Notes: generated from the sequence alone by a model not told the origin. A stretch of 61,316 nucleotides of DNA from an uncultured Pseudomonadota bacterium (GCA_902557415.1 CACEAA010000007.1:1-61316); one strand, 5' to 3'. Shown: positions 37,085-46,513, numbered from the stretch's first letter. Translations and numbers: made by a program.

Positions 37085-37812
37085 TGAACCATACCACCGA
37101 GGAACTATTAATTGCGACTATCGCAGAATTCTTATATGGTTTGAAGCACATAGCAGTTGGTGTTCTCTCCCCCATCCCTGGTTCTGCCGCGCTGCTGGCT
37201 AAAACATACTCTGATGAAGTGAAAAAAGTTTCTATTATTGGCAGCACCAAAGAACCGTATCGGCTTGATGGGGGAGTAGACTTATTTGATTGCGCTGGGC
37301 AAGGAAGGGTCGACGCATTTTTTCTTAGCGGCGGTCAGATCGATGGCGAGGCTAATGTCAACTTGACTGGAATAGGTACTTACCCGAAACAGGAGACCAG
37401 GTGGTCGGGAGCGTTTGGTTCTGCCTACCTATATTTTTTGGTGCCCCGTGTAATACTATTTAGAGAGGAACATAGTAGGCGCGTTTTCGTGCCAAAGGTT
37501 GATTTTATTAGTGCGCCGGGAGTAAGCGCACCTAATATCTACCGACCCGGCGGACCATACGCATTGGTAACACCCTTATGCCAGTTTTTATTCGATCGCA
37601 CCAAAAAGCAGTTTCTCCTGAAATCAATCCACCAAGGACATAGTTTAGAAGAAGTGCGTGACAACACAGGCTTTGGCTTTGAGGTACCCGAGACGATACC
37701 AACCACAGCTGCGCCAACAAAAAAGATCCTTAAGTTAATTCGCGAAAAAGTGGCGCCTATAATCGCCGATCCCTATCCCGATTTTGCCAATAAATGTTGG
37801 CCGAATCACTGA
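37084..37812 (+). CDS. class I CoA transferase, subunit B
   Basis: A 242-residue beta subunit partnering the preceding gene, with one base of overlap. LGVLSPIPGSAALLA-type core (here GVLSPIPGSAALLAKTY near residue 22), FLSGGQIDGEANVN near 79 and YRPGGPYALVTPLCQF near 155 match the GctB/IpdB group. The catalytic Glu of true glutaconate CoA transferases would sit near the GGVDLFDCAG segment and is not evident, which leans toward the IpdB-like non-transferase branch. It converges on pntB with a 24 bp gap. Confidence 0.82.
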   Translation: MNHTTEELLIATIAEFLYGLKHIAVGVLSPIPGSAALLAKTYSDEVKKVSIIGSTKEPYRLDGGVDLFDCAGQGRVDAFFLSGGQIDGEANVNLTGIGTYPKQETRWSGAFGSAYLYFLVPRVILFREEHSRRVFVPKVDFISAPGVSAPNIYRPGGPYALVTPLCQFLFDRTKKQFLLKSIHQGHSLEEVRDNTGFGFEVPETIPTTAAPTKKILKLIREKVAPIIADPYPDFANKCWPNH

Positions 37813-37836
37813 ATGGATTTGGCCAGTAAAGCCAGT

Positions 37837-39225
37837 CTAATGAGATAACTCGTTCAATATTGCGTCTAAACTTTGCTTAGCATCGCCAAACAACATACGA
37901 GTATTCTCGTTAAAAAATAATGGATTGTCTACGCCAGCATAGCCGCTGGCCATACCTCTTTTTAGCACGACTACAGTCGCCGCATTCCACACTTCAAGCA
38001 CTGGCATCCCGGCAATGGGGCTCTCTGGCTCAGATAGAGCTGACGGATTCACTATATCATTAGCCCCGACAACTAAAACCACATCAGTGTCCGTAAAGTC
38101 TTTATTAATTTCATCCATTTCGAATACTACATCATATGACACACGAGCTTCCGCAAGCAGCACGTTCATATGCCCCGGCATACGGCCCGCCACCGGATGG
38201 ATCGCAAATCGTACGTCTTTTTTTGCATCGTTCAAAATATTAGAAATTTCCGATACGGTGTTTTGCGCTTGCGCAACCGCCATACCGTAACCCGGCACTA
38301 TGATCACTCGTCCCGCTTCACGCAAAATATCAGCGGTTTCGTTACTCAGAATTTCGTTGACTTCGCCTTCGTAAGTCAATGAACTCACCGAGCTACTGCC
38401 AGTTCCAAAACCACCTGCAATTACAGAAATAAAATTTCGGTTCATAGCTCGACACATAATGTAGCTCAATATCGCCCCACTCGAACCAACTAAAGCGCCC
38501 GTGACAATGAGCAGATCATTAGACAACATAAAACCCGTAGCCGCAGCGGCCCAACCAGAATAGCTATTTAACATAGAGACAACGACTGGCATATCAGCCC
38601 CGCCGATTGCCATTACCATGTGCACGCCGAATATAAGAGCGATCGCGGTCATTATTAGCAATGAAGACATGCCGTAAGTAGCGCCAACAAACTCGACTCC
38701 TAGGTATACACTGGCAATACCCAATCCTAAATTAATCCAGTGCCGAGCAGGCAGTAAAAGAGGCTTACCACTTATAATCCCTTTGAGTTTTCCAAATGCA
38801 ATGACTGAACCCGAAAAAGTCACAGCGCCAATCAGTATACCAATATAGATCTCAACTTCATGGATCGCTTTTGCTACTCCGACGTACCCGTTGGAACCAT
38901 CCAAATAAGTAGCGAAGCCAATCAAGACAGCCGCCATACCAACAAAGCTATGCAAAACCGCAACTAGCTCTGGCATTTCAGTCATTTGAACTCGGTAAGC
39001 TACCGTCAATCCAATCATCGCGCCAACAAGCATGACGGGCGCCAGCAATTTCACGTTTGCCGACTCACCAAGTAGTGAGATCGTAACAGCAATGGCAATG
39101 GTCATCCCAACCATGCCATAGAAATTCCCCCTTCTCGCTGTTCGAGGGTGACTTAATCCGCCCAGACTGAAAATAAACAGTACTGCGGCAATAATGTAAC
39201 TTCCCGTAACAATTCCAGGTGCCAT
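37837..39225 (-). CDS. pntB: NAD(P) transhydrogenase subunit beta
   Basis: A 462-residue integral membrane subunit of the proton-translocating transhydrogenase. Eight or nine TM helices fill residues 5-255, followed by the NADP-binding domain III with [15 protein letters not shown] near residue 308, [18 protein letters not shown] near 344 and [12 protein letters not shown] near 383. It uses the proton gradient to reduce NADP with NADH, supplying NADPH to the many reductive and oxygenase reactions in the neighbourhood. Its ATG overlaps the pntA stop by one base (TAATG). Confidence 0.96.
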   Translation of the reverse strand: MAPGIVTGSYIIAAVLFIFSLGGLSHPRTARRGNFYGMVGMTIAIAVTISLLGESANVKLLAPVMLVGAMIGLTVAYRVQMTEMPELVAVLHSFVGMAAVLIGFATYLDGSNGYVGVAKAIHEVEIYIGILIGAVTFSGSVIAFGKLKGIISGKPLLLPARHWINLGLGIASVYLGVEFVGATYGMSSLLIMTAIALIFGVHMVMAIGGADMPVVVSMLNSYSGWAAAATGFMLSNDLLIVTGALVGSSGAILSYIMCRAMNRNFISVIAGGFGTGSSSVSSLTYEGEVNEILSNETADILREAGRVIIVPGYGMAVAQAQNTVSEISNILNDAKKDVRFAIHPVAGRMPGHMNVLLAEARVSYDVVFEMDEINKDFTDTDVVLVVGANDIVNPSALSEPESPIAGMPVLEVWNAATVVVLKRGMASGYAGVDNPLFFNENTRMLFGDAKQSLDAILNELSH

Positions 39226-40790
39226 TAGTTCTTTCCTTTTTGAAACATGCGCAACATTCTTTGTGTGACATAAAAACCACCCGCAATATTAATAGTGGCA
39301 ATTAATACAGCTATGCTCGCCAGCAAAGCGACTAACGAATTCCCGCTCGGAACCTGCAAGATTGCTCCTATCACGATGATCCCGCTAATCGCATTCGTTA
39401 CGCTCATCAACGGCGTATGTAGCGCAGGCGTTACATTCCAAACAACCTGATACCCGACAAAACAAGCTAAAACAAACACCGTCAAATGCGACATAAAATC
39501 AGGTGGTGCGACCCGAGCCAACAATAACAAGCCAACGCCAGCCAAACCAAAACCTAGCATACCCACAAAACCTCCACTTTCTCTAGCGGCGGCAGGCGTT
39601 GGCTCCGGTGTAAGCTCAGCAGGTTTTTTCATAGTCGTAGCCGCAGTTGCAATAGGCGGTGCTGGCCAAGTCACGTCACCCGCGTGCACCACTGTAGCAC
39701 CTCTAATAGCGTCATCTTCCATATCCACCAAAATTCTGCCATCGTTGTCGGTACACATTTCACTAAGTAGGTGTTTCAGATTGGTCCCGTAAAGCTGACT
39801 TGCTTGAGCAGGCAATCGACTTGGAAGATCGGTATATCCAATGATTGTTACTTCTTCCTTTACTACTATTTTATCAGGACTCGTGAGCTCGCAGTTGCCC
39901 CCTTGCTCCGCCGCTAGATCCACAATTACGCTTCCGGCTTTCATCGACTTCACCATATCCGCTGTAATCAATTTCGGCGCAGGTTTCCCAGGAATAAGTG
40001 CGGTCGTAATAATGATGTCGACCTCTCTCGCCTGCTCTGCAAAAAGTTCCATCTCAGCCTTAATGAATTCCGGACTCATCGTTTTAGCGTACCCGCCAGA
40101 GCCTGAGCCATCTTCTTCAAATTCAAGTAGCAAAAACTCGGCATTCATACTTTCGACCTGTTCTTTTACCTCAGGGCGAGTATCGAACGCCCTGACAATC
40201 GCTCCCAAACTTTTAGCTGCCCCAATAGCCGCCAAACCAGCAACACCAGCCCCGATCACTAATACTTTAGCCGGAGGTACTTTACCCGCCGCAGTAATCT
40301 GCCCGGTGAAAAAACGGCCAAACTGTCCCGCCGCTTCAATAATTGCTCGGTAACCAGCAATGTTAGCCATAGAACTCAGTGCGTCCATTTTCTGAGCCCT
40401 AGAAATTCTGGGAATACAATCCATAGCTAATACTGAGCCACCAGTTTCTGATAGCATTTGAATCAGTTCCTCATTTTGGGCAGGCCAAATGAAGCAAATT
40501 AATGTCTGCCCTGTGCCAAATAGCTCCACTTCATGCAGTCCGAGAGTTGGGTGTTGTTCTGGAGCTCGCACTTTTAAAATAATGTCAGCATCCTCCCAAA
40601 CCAATCGGGCATCCTCAACGATCTGAGCACCCGCTGAGGAAAAGGATGTATCCGAAAAACTCGCTTTTTCACCTGCGCCGGATTGAACTGCTATTTCGAA
40701 CCCCAATTTGATCAATTGTTCGACTACATCAGGTGTTATAGCTACACGCCGCTCGTTTCCATGCACCTCGCTGGGAATACCTATTTTCAT
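39225..40790 (-). CDS. pntA: NAD(P) transhydrogenase subunit alpha
   Basis: A 521-residue E. coli-type PntA with the NAD-binding domain I and the membrane part fused in one chain. [15 protein letters not shown] at the start, the nucleotide-binding [20 protein letters not shown] near residue 171, [13 protein letters not shown] and four hydrophobic segments in the last 130 residues are present. The frame opens at 40826, but the ATG at 40790 with AAAGG 8 nt upstream gives the family N-terminus MKIGIPSE. Undivided PntA is usual in gammaproteobacteria; alphaproteobacteria typically split it. Confidence 0.95.
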   Translation of the reverse strand: MKIGIPSEVHGNERRVAITPDVVEQLIKLGFEIAVQSGAGEKASFSDTSFSSAGAQIVEDARLVWEDADIILKVRAPEQHPTLGLHEVELFGTGQTLICFIWPAQNEELIQMLSETGGSVLAMDCIPRISRAQKMDALSSMANIAGYRAIIEAAGQFGRFFTGQITAAGKVPPAKVLVIGAGVAGLAAIGAAKSLGAIVRAFDTRPEVKEQVESMNAEFLLLEFEEDGSGSGGYAKTMSPEFIKAEMELFAEQAREVDIIITTALIPGKPAPKLITADMVKSMKAGSVIVDLAAEQGGNCELTSPDKIVVKEEVTIIGYTDLPSRLPAQASQLYGTNLKHLLSEMCTDNDGRILVDMEDDAIRGATVVHAGDVTWPAPPIATAATTMKKPAELTPEPTPAAARESGGFVGMLGFGLAGVGLLLLARVAPPDFMSHLTVFVLACFVGYQVVWNVTPALHTPLMSVTNAISGIIVIGAILQVPSGNSLVALLASIAVLIATINIAGGFYVTQRMLRMFQKGKN

Positions 40791-40830
40791 TAATAAAACC
40801 TTTGCTGATATTTTGTTACAGAACAATGGG

Positions 40831-40849
40831 TCTAGGATAATCGCCTAGA
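40831..40849. promoter_or_regulatory. dyad TCTAGG-N7-CCTAGA upstream of pntA
   Basis: Perfect 6 bp inverted arms (40831-40836, 40844-40849) about 40 bp upstream of the pntA start. The same TAGG-N7-CCTA architecture occurs at 15739-15757. A candidate operator for a dimeric regulator. Confidence 0.35.
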
Positions 40850-40868
40850 TAAAATCATGTTGAAAAGC

Positions 40869-40940
40869 TCCAACAGAACACAAGCCCTATTGGTGAGCAC
40901 CAAACCTTTAAAAGCACACAAATAACTGTTGGAATTTTTT
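40869..40940 (+). promoter_or_regulatory. nested inverted repeats with T tract in pntA/PPOX divergent region
   Basis: Outer arms TCCAACAG (40869-40876) and CTGTTGGA (40926-40933) are perfect complements and are followed by T6 (40935-40940). Between them sits the perfect palindrome TTGGTG-AG-CACCAA (40890-40903), reminiscent of GntR-type TGGT...ACCA operators. As RNA on the plus strand it could be an attenuator ahead of the PPOX gene; as DNA, an operator for pntAB. Confidence 0.35.
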
Positions 40941-41063
40941 AATCTACATTATATAACTAAGTATATTAATTAACTAATGCTTTGCAACACCCGTATTAAA
41001 GCCCTTAGTGTTATTTCGTTAGCAATAAATACTGTAATTTATTAGATAATAAGGAACATAAAA

Positions 41064-41708
41064 ATGAGTATGAAAGCAGAAAAAATTTTTACTAGCGAAG
41101 CACAGCTGAGGACTTTCATAGATAAACCAATGGACCTAGCCGTCGCCAAGGCGATTGACCACCTTGATAAGTATTGCATCGAGTTTATATCGCGTTCGCC
41201 TTTTGTCTGCATCGGAAGTAGCGCAGACCGAGGAGGAGATGTCTCACCCAGAGGTGATCAACCAGGATTTGTACAAGTACTAGACGCAAATACACTATTT
41301 ATTCCTGAACGACCGGGCAATAATAGAATTGACACCCTCACGAATATTATAGATAACCCGAATGTTGGATTACTGTTCATGATCCCAGGATTTGAAGACT
41401 GCCTAAGGGTCAAAGGCAAAGCTTTAATCGTACAAGATAAAAATCTTTTAACTAATGCCATAGTGAACGGCAAAACACCGAAACTTGGTATTCATATAGA
41501 TGTGGAAACAGCTATGCTTCACTGCGCTAAAGCAGTTAAGAGGTCAAAGCTTTGGTCGCCGGAAAGCATACAAGACAGGAAAGAGATGCCTACTATAGGT
41601 AAGATGATCTTGGAGCAATCAGCCCAAGCCGGCGCCAAACCTGATGAGGCGTTAGTCGCCGAAGTTGATACTTATGTTAATGACAACTACAAAAATGAAC
41701 TTTATTAG
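41064..41708 (+). CDS. pyridoxamine 5'-phosphate oxidase (PPOX) fold flavoprotein
   Basis: A 214-residue split-barrel FMN-binding protein of the PPOX-like group (MSMEG_1061-type family). CIGSSADRGGDVSPRGDQPGFVQV near residues 51-73 (abbreviated) and IPERPGNNRIDTLTNIIDNPNVGLLFMIPG contain the residues that contact FMN phosphate in this group. It is not the vitamin B6 enzyme PdxH. AAGGAA precedes the ATG by 7 nt. Its stop codon overlaps that of the convergent cupin gene. Confidence 0.82.
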   Translation: MSMKAEKIFTSEAQLRTFIDKPMDLAVAKAIDHLDKYCIEFISRSPFVCIGSSADRGGDVSPRGDQPGFVQVLDANTLFIPERPGNNRIDTLTNIIDNPNVGLLFMIPGFEDCLRVKGKALIVQDKNLLTNAIVNGKTPKLGIHIDVETAMLHCAKAVKRSKLWSPESIQDRKEMPTIGKMILEQSAQAGAKPDEALVAEVDTYVNDNYKNELY

Positions 41709-42202
41709 CCGTGCATACAGATCGGCTGTGGCTTGGGGTATCCCGCCTTTTCACACTCGTCTTCATATAGCTTAACGATGCGTCCGGCATCTAGGACGCT
41801 CTCCACGTTACCATCTGGACCAAGGTTTAAATTCGCACCTCGTATAGCGAACCAAACGTCAGTGGGTTCATTAAGACCAGGAATCTCCGTCGTTAACGTG
41901 TGTACTGAGCCTGCAGGTTCGTATAGGTAAGAAAAAGCCCGATTTACTGTTTCCGGGTATTCGTGATATTTCCACGCACCACTATATGTCACAGCATATA
42001 CTTCTCCTGTATGCTTGTGCTTCTGTATTGTCACGCCAGGCTCGAAAATAGTTCTGACTACCCAAAGGCCACCCTCGATATCATATTGCAGCAACTGAAA
42101 TTTAACCCCTTCCGCAAAATGCACAAAAGGTAGGTCATCAGCTCCTCGATGATGAGTTTCTGGGACGCCCACACTGGGGGCAAAGTCTAGTTTTACTGAC
42201 AT
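41705..42202 (-). CDS. cupin protein of the 2,4'-dihydroxyacetophenone dioxygenase family
   Basis: A 165-residue cupin. Motif 1 HKHTGEVYAVTYSG (two His and a Glu) near residue 64 and the motif 2 region LYEPAGSVHTL near 91 match the ChrR/DAD-type cupins; DAD cleaves a C-C bond next to a ketone with Fe and O2. The frame begins at TTG 42208, but the ATG at 42202 has GGGAGT 9 nt upstream. It is divergent from the Rieske oxygenase gene and convergent, with overlapping stops, with the PPOX-fold gene. Confidence 0.82.
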   Translation of the reverse strand: MSVKLDFAPSVGVPETHHRGADDLPFVHFAEGVKFQLLQYDIEGGLWVVRTIFEPGVTIQKHKHTGEVYAVTYSGAWKYHEYPETVNRAFSYLYEPAGSVHTLTTEIPGLNEPTDVWFAIRGANLNLGPDGNVESVLDAGRIVKLYEDECEKAGYPKPQPICMHG

Positions 42203-42323
42203 TTTCAATTACTCCCTGGAATTTTATTTCCGCATCAATATAACACTTAAATATATCAAATTTCTATCTACAAACCCTTTATGAGTATACTTAATATTTC
42301 GAACTAAGGCTGGGAGTCCAACA

Positions 42324-43475
42324 TTGCACCAATCAGAACAAATCAAAGTGGGCGAACAGATCTTCAAATATATTGATAACTCGACAACAGCATTAGCTGA
42401 ACAGATATATAAGCAGCCGGTAAAAGAGTATACGTCCCAGAGAGTCTCGCAAAATGAACGTTCGACATTATTCCAGAAGACGCCACTTTGCATTGGACTA
42501 AGTGACCTACTTCCCAAAAACAATACTTATTTCACGCATGATTTGAGTGAACAACCTTTACTTTTAACTCGAGATGAAAACGGAAAATTTCACGCCTTCT
42601 TAAATGTTTGCCGCCATCGAGGAGCTCGAGTCGCGGAATCCTGCGGAAAAAGACAATACTTCAATTGTCCTTATCATTCCTGGAAATATGATTTAAAGGG
42701 CAGCCTAATAAATCGACCAGAGGAGATATCATTTCAGCTCTCTCCTAAATCGGAGCATCAGTTGGTCGAACTTGAAGCAACAGAACTCGACGGCTTACTT
42801 TGGGTGATGCCAAGACCGGGAGTCTCATTAACACTAACAGATCACTTGAGTACGATAGGCGACGATCTCAAACACTTTGAACTCGGAAGTTTCTACCACT
42901 ACGAAAGTCGCTCGTTAACAAAACGTATGAATTGGAAATTAGTGATGGATACCTTCATGGAGTCGTACCACTTCTGCGTTCTTCATAAAGAATCTATTTG
43001 TAATATTTTTTACCATAATCTAGGTACATTTGATCCGGCTGGCGATCACTTCAGATTAGTGTTCGCGCGTCACAGTATTGAGGAGCTAAGAAATTTACCC
43101 AAGGCTGAATGGAACATTCTTCCGCACATAGTATCAATTTATATTCTATTCCCTAATGTGGTGCTTGTTTGGCAGCTAGATCACATTGAATTGTGGCAAA
43201 TTTTCCCTGGTCAAGATCCAGTTAATGAATCGATAATGCAAGTTTCACTCTACACGCCTGACGAATGCTGCGATGAAAAGTCAAAGCAGCATTGGGATAA
43301 AAATCTCGAGCTTGTGTTACACGTCACCGAAAATGAAGATTTTCCCGTAGGTGAAGGAACTCAAAGAGGTTTCTACACTGGGGCACAAAACAATATTACC
43401 TTCGGACTTAATGAACCCGCCCTAGCAAAATTTCACAGTACAATCACTGACAAAATCAATGAGGATCGCGAATGA
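42324..43475 (+). CDS. Rieske non-heme iron oxygenase, alpha subunit
   Basis: A 383-residue aromatic-ring-hydroxylating-type oxygenase. The Rieske [2Fe-2S] ligands are Cys96/His98 (CRHRGA) and Cys115/His118 (CPYHSW). The mononuclear iron ligands are His216 and His221 in ESYHFCVLH, with a distal Asp expected later. No beta subunit, ferredoxin or reductase gene is nearby, so an alpha3 oxygenase (dicamba/carnitine/stachydrine demethylase-like) with electron donors elsewhere is likely. Translation appears to start at TTG with GGGAG 7 nt upstream; no ATG lies nearby. The substrate is unknown. Confidence 0.9.
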   Translation: MHQSEQIKVGEQIFKYIDNSTTALAEQIYKQPVKEYTSQRVSQNERSTLFQKTPLCIGLSDLLPKNNTYFTHDLSEQPLLLTRDENGKFHAFLNVCRHRGARVAESCGKRQYFNCPYHSWKYDLKGSLINRPEEISFQLSPKSEHQLVELEATELDGLLWVMPRPGVSLTLTDHLSTIGDDLKHFELGSFYHYESRSLTKRMNWKLVMDTFMESYHFCVLHKESICNIFYHNLGTFDPAGDHFRLVFARHSIEELRNLPKAEWNILPHIVSIYILFPNVVLVWQLDHIELWQIFPGQDPVNESIMQVSLYTPDECCDEKSKQHWDKNLELVLHVTENEDFPVGEGTQRGFYTGAQNNITFGLNEPALAKFHSTITDKINEDRE

Positions 43476-43487
43476 TGTAGTAAGAAA

Positions 43488-44144
43488 CTATGCGTCTCCT
43501 TTGCGTTGCAATTCAACGTACTCTTCAAAAGTTAGTTCGCCTCCCGACTCCGCTGCTTTACCCTGATCTTTTTCAGGCAAAACATCTTGAACCGCATCTA
43601 TACGCTTCCAAACAGCGTGCGGCGTTTCAACGTCAGGCTTCGGCACATATTTAGAAGTCTGAATTTTTTTATATCGATGAATGTAGCGCGGACAATTGAC
43701 CCAACTTTGTTCAAGACTAACTCTGACGATTAAGTCAGCCTCTGAATACTCCTGTAGCAGCGGATCATTGTCTGCTATCGAAGCGTTTCCCTGAAGTCTC
43801 ATGCGATGTGGCACTTCGAAATCGATGAATAATATTCCGACACTCGGATTTTGATGTAAGTTACCCATAGAATAAAACATGCCGTTGCCATCATAACTTG
43901 GAAATGCCAGAGTCGTTGGATCAACTACCCTAACAAAACCAGCATCCCCTCCTTTGTACGAGACTGTTGGTCGGCCTAGGTGATCAACTGTCGAAAGGAA
44001 AAACATGTCTCTACGTTCAATAAAAGCAACATCCGCATCGTCGAATTCAGTCTTTACAATAACCTCTTCCAAACGAGTCGCCATATCAGTGGTCCCAAAG
44101 TTCTCTTGAAACAATCTGTGCGCTTCTCCATAAATCTTACTCAT
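43488..44144 (-). CDS. pyridoxamine 5'-phosphate oxidase (PPOX) fold flavoprotein
   Basis: A 218-residue split-barrel flavin-binding protein. DMFFLSTVDHLGRPTVSYKGGDAGFVRV (in part, residues about 45-72) and PSYDGNGMFYSMGNLHQNPSVGILFIDF are typical. It is distinct in sequence from the PPOX-fold protein at 41064 but has the same architecture. Starting at the ATG 44144 places AGGAG 8 nt upstream. It follows the epoxide hydrolase gene by 23 bp, suggesting co-transcription, and converges on the Rieske gene with a 12 bp gap. Confidence 0.82.
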   Translation of the reverse strand: MSKIYGEAHRLFQENFGTTDMATRLEEVIVKTEFDDADVAFIERRDMFFLSTVDHLGRPTVSYKGGDAGFVRVVDPTTLAFPSYDGNGMFYSMGNLHQNPSVGILFIDFEVPHRMRLQGNASIADNDPLLQEYSEADLIVRVSLEQSWVNCPRYIHRYKKIQTSKYVPKPDVETPHAVWKRIDAVQDVLPEKDQGKAAESGGELTFEEYVELQRKGDA

Positions 44145-44167
44145 CAATATACTCCTGACTACTGATT

Positions 44168-45322
44168 CTATCCCTGTAAATTACCGAAAAACTCTCGTAC
44201 GTCGTCCGCTAACAATTTTGGTTCCTCAAGTGCTGCGAAGTGTCCTCCAGATGGCATCACCGTCCAGCGCGCAATATTGTATTCCCTTTCCGCCCACTCT
44301 CTTTTTGGCTTGGGGATATCTTTGAAAAGCGCAACTGCGGTGGGTGTCTTGACGAAGTCTCTTACTGGGCCAAAAGTATTCGCTCTCATGGATTCGCAGT
44401 AAAGACGAATAGCAGACGGCATAGACTGAGTAAACCAGTAGATCAAAATATTAGTAATCAGTTCATCTTTTGTAAAACGTGATTCGAGATCACCGTCAAT
44501 ATCACCCCACATATGGAAACATTGAATTATCCAAGCAGCTAATCCTAGGGGAGAATCATTAAGTGCAAAACTCAATTGATCGGGTTTCAACCCTTGTATT
44601 ACGGCGTAGCCTTTTTGCTCTCGATCGTATTCTCTACTGATACAAAAAGGCCCAGTGACAACCCCTTGTGCTCTCGCCTCTTCAGGATCGTCGGTGGAAG
44701 CTGTTGAGCACATATTTAAGTGCACCCCAACAACAGAATCAGGAGCCAACAGTGCCATATGCGGGCTCACTATACCGCCCCAATCCCCACCTTGTACGCC
44801 GTAACGCTCAATACCTAAAGCACGCAGTAGTTTGACTTGTCTCTCAGCTACCTTGCGAACGTCACAACCACTGTCTAGTAATGGTTCTGACCAACCATAG
44901 CCAGTCATCGAAGGGCAAATAATATTGAAAGCTTGATCTTTATCCTCGCCAAACTCCTCGGGATGCGTTAGCCGGCGGGCTAGCTTATAGAACTCCAAAA
45001 ATGAGCCCGGCCACCCGTGAGTCAGGACGATCGTCAAGTTTTCAGGACTGCCGGACATTACGTGAGCATAATGAATTTTTCTCCCGTCAATATCCATAGT
45101 GTACTGTGGCAAGACATTATTGAGCATGTCTTCCTGTACTCGCCAGTCATATTCGTCTAGCCAATAATCAACTAACTCGGAGATATAATTTGCTTCTGTT
45201 CCATAATTCCAATCCGAGTTATCGATCTGAGTTGGAATGCGACTATTTCGTAGCCTATTTTCCAAATCTATTAACTGAGAATCAGGTATATTTATTGAAA
45301 ATGGCTCAGCAACCTCACGCAT
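44168..45322 (-). CDS. epoxide hydrolase (alpha/beta hydrolase with N-terminal EHN domain)
   Basis: A 384-residue microsomal-type epoxide hydrolase. The N-terminal EHN domain (LENRLRNSRIP, WNYGTEANYISELVDYW, residues about 20-60) precedes the catalytic domain with the oxyanion motif HGWPGSFLEF, nucleophile Asp in QGGDWGG near residue 172 and the final catalytic His in SGGHFAALEEP. It opens epoxides to diols via an alkyl-enzyme ester. The frame extends to ATG 45340, but GGGGGA lies 7 nt before the ATG at 45322. Epoxides could arise from the oxygenases encoded alongside, an inference from proximity. Confidence 0.9.
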   Translation of the reverse strand: MREVAEPFSINIPDSQLIDLENRLRNSRIPTQIDNSDWNYGTEANYISELVDYWLDEYDWRVQEDMLNNVLPQYTMDIDGRKIHYAHVMSGSPENLTIVLTHGWPGSFLEFYKLARRLTHPEEFGEDKDQAFNIICPSMTGYGWSEPLLDSGCDVRKVAERQVKLLRALGIERYGVQGGDWGGIVSPHMALLAPDSVVGVHLNMCSTASTDDPEEARAQGVVTGPFCISREYDREQKGYAVIQGLKPDQLSFALNDSPLGLAAWIIQCFHMWGDIDGDLESRFTKDELITNILIYWFTQSMPSAIRLYCESMRANTFGPVRDFVKTPTAVALFKDIPKPKREWAEREYNIARWTVMPSGGHFAALEEPKLLADDVREFFGNLQG

Positions 45323-45464
45323 GTCTTTTCCCCCATTCATAAATTTTATCTAGCGATCGCCGCATGGAAATTTCAGGCTTTATTTTCTCTTTACCTTTGA
45401 TTAAATGACATATACTTTCAATATAGAATAATACAAATGTTATATGCTAGGGGAAAATACACTA

Positions 45465-46103
45465 ATGACAAATAAAGCTGATGTTTTTGAGATCATTTAT
45501 AGCCTCAGATCCATGCGAAGACTTAAGAAAGATCCCGTGCCAATCGAGATGATTGAGAAGATTCTAGATGCAGGAATACAGGCGCCCAGCGGCATAAATT
45601 CTCAGCCTTGGGCATTTGTCGTAATAACCGATCCCGAAAAAAAGAAATTTTTTGGCGAACGCTATGATTTCTGGCTAAAAAATCGTTTTGGTGATGGACT
45701 GCTTGAACCAGATACCTCGACAAAGTATGGACGAACAATACTCTCTGCTCTGTATTTATCTGAGCACATGCACGAGGCGCCCGTGATACTTATGGTACTA
45801 GGAAAAAGAGATTGGCCTTTTAATGTAAAAGAACAAGATCGTGTCGGGAAAGCGCCCCCTTCTTACGGTTCTATCTATCCGTGTGTCCAGAATATTCTCC
45901 TCGCGGCTCGTGCACTCGGCCTTGGAGCAAGCTTGACTACTATGCATCAAATGTTTGAAGATGAGATTCATGCGTATTATAAAATACCCACCGACCATGG
46001 GTTGGTTGCTACCATTCCTATAGGTTTTCCTAGCGGTAAATTTGGCCCAGTATCGAGAGAGCCTCTAGAAACCAAAATTCATTTTGAAGAATGGTCAAGC
46101 TAG
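45465..46103 (+). CDS. nitroreductase-family protein
   Basis: A 212-residue FMN-binding nitroreductase-fold protein. SLRSMRRLKKDPVP and AGIQAPSGINSQPWAF near residues 12-45 form the FMN phosphate/ring contact, and NILLAARALGLGASLTTM near 146 the second contact. The frame opens at ATG 45444, but AGGGGA lies about 10 nt before the ATG at 45465, which begins at the usual family position. It is probably co-transcribed with the CMD gene 39 bp downstream. Not closely similar to the nitroreductase at 33500. Confidence 0.83.
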   Translation: MTNKADVFEIIYSLRSMRRLKKDPVPIEMIEKILDAGIQAPSGINSQPWAFVVITDPEKKKFFGERYDFWLKNRFGDGLLEPDTSTKYGRTILSALYLSEHMHEAPVILMVLGKRDWPFNVKEQDRVGKAPPSYGSIYPCVQNILLAARALGLGASLTTMHQMFEDEIHAYYKIPTDHGLVATIPIGFPSGKFGPVSREPLETKIHFEEWSS

Positions 46104-46142
46104 AAGTACCTAACACTAACAAACAATAAAAGAGAAACGATA

Positions 46143-46508
46143 ATGACTGACGATAGAAAACAAAAAGGGAGAGAGTTATTAGATAAGCTTTGCGGCAATC
46201 CAAATGGAGTGGATGGATTGCCACAAAATTTGAGAGATTACTCTCTAGAGCACTTGTTCGGCAGGGTCTGGCAAGGCGAAGATCTCGAACTCAAAGAGCG
46301 ATCCTTGATAACTTGCACCATATTGACGGCTCTAGCGCGAGAGCCCGAACAGCATTTCCATTTCGCCGCCGCAAAGAGACTTGGAGTGCCCCGTGAAAAA
46401 CTAGTTGAGATGATCGCTCATACAGCGCATTACGCTGGCTGGCCTAATGCGATGGGCGCAATGCGAAGTCTAAACAAAGTTTGGCCGGAAGATACTGACG
46501 AGTCGTAA
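46143..46508 (+). CDS. carboxymuconolactone decarboxylase (CMD) family protein
   Basis: A 121-residue CMD protein close in size and pattern to 4-carboxymuconolactone decarboxylase PcaC: FGRVWQGEDLELKERSLITC near residue 38, EQHFHFAAAKRLGVPREKLVEMIAH near 78 and YAGWPNAMGAM near 96. No other protocatechuate-branch gene is in the window, so a bona fide PcaC role is uncertain. It follows the nitroreductase and converges on the sulfurtransferase with a 5 bp gap. Confidence 0.85.
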   Translation: MTDDRKQKGRELLDKLCGNPNGVDGLPQNLRDYSLEHLFGRVWQGEDLELKERSLITCTILTALAREPEQHFHFAAAKRLGVPREKLVEMIAHTAHYAGWPNAMGAMRSLNKVWPEDTDES

Positions 46509-46513
46509 AAAAC

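Noticed and set aside
36263-37812. Calling the CoA transferase pair acetoacetate or glutaconate CoA transferase
   Set aside because: The transferase Glu is not evident in subunit B and the similarity is shared with IpdAB hydrolases, so only the family is named.
39841-40353. 170-codon open frame on the plus strand
   Set aside because: Antisense to pntA. Its Ser/Ala-rich translation is the usual mirror of a real coding frame.
41064-44144. Calling the PPOX-fold proteins PdxH (vitamin B6 synthesis)
   Set aside because: Neither has the PdxH pattern; both match the broader split-barrel flavin-binding group.
46143-46508. Assigning pcaC
   Set aside because: No protocatechuate pathway partner is present and the CMD family is functionally diverse.
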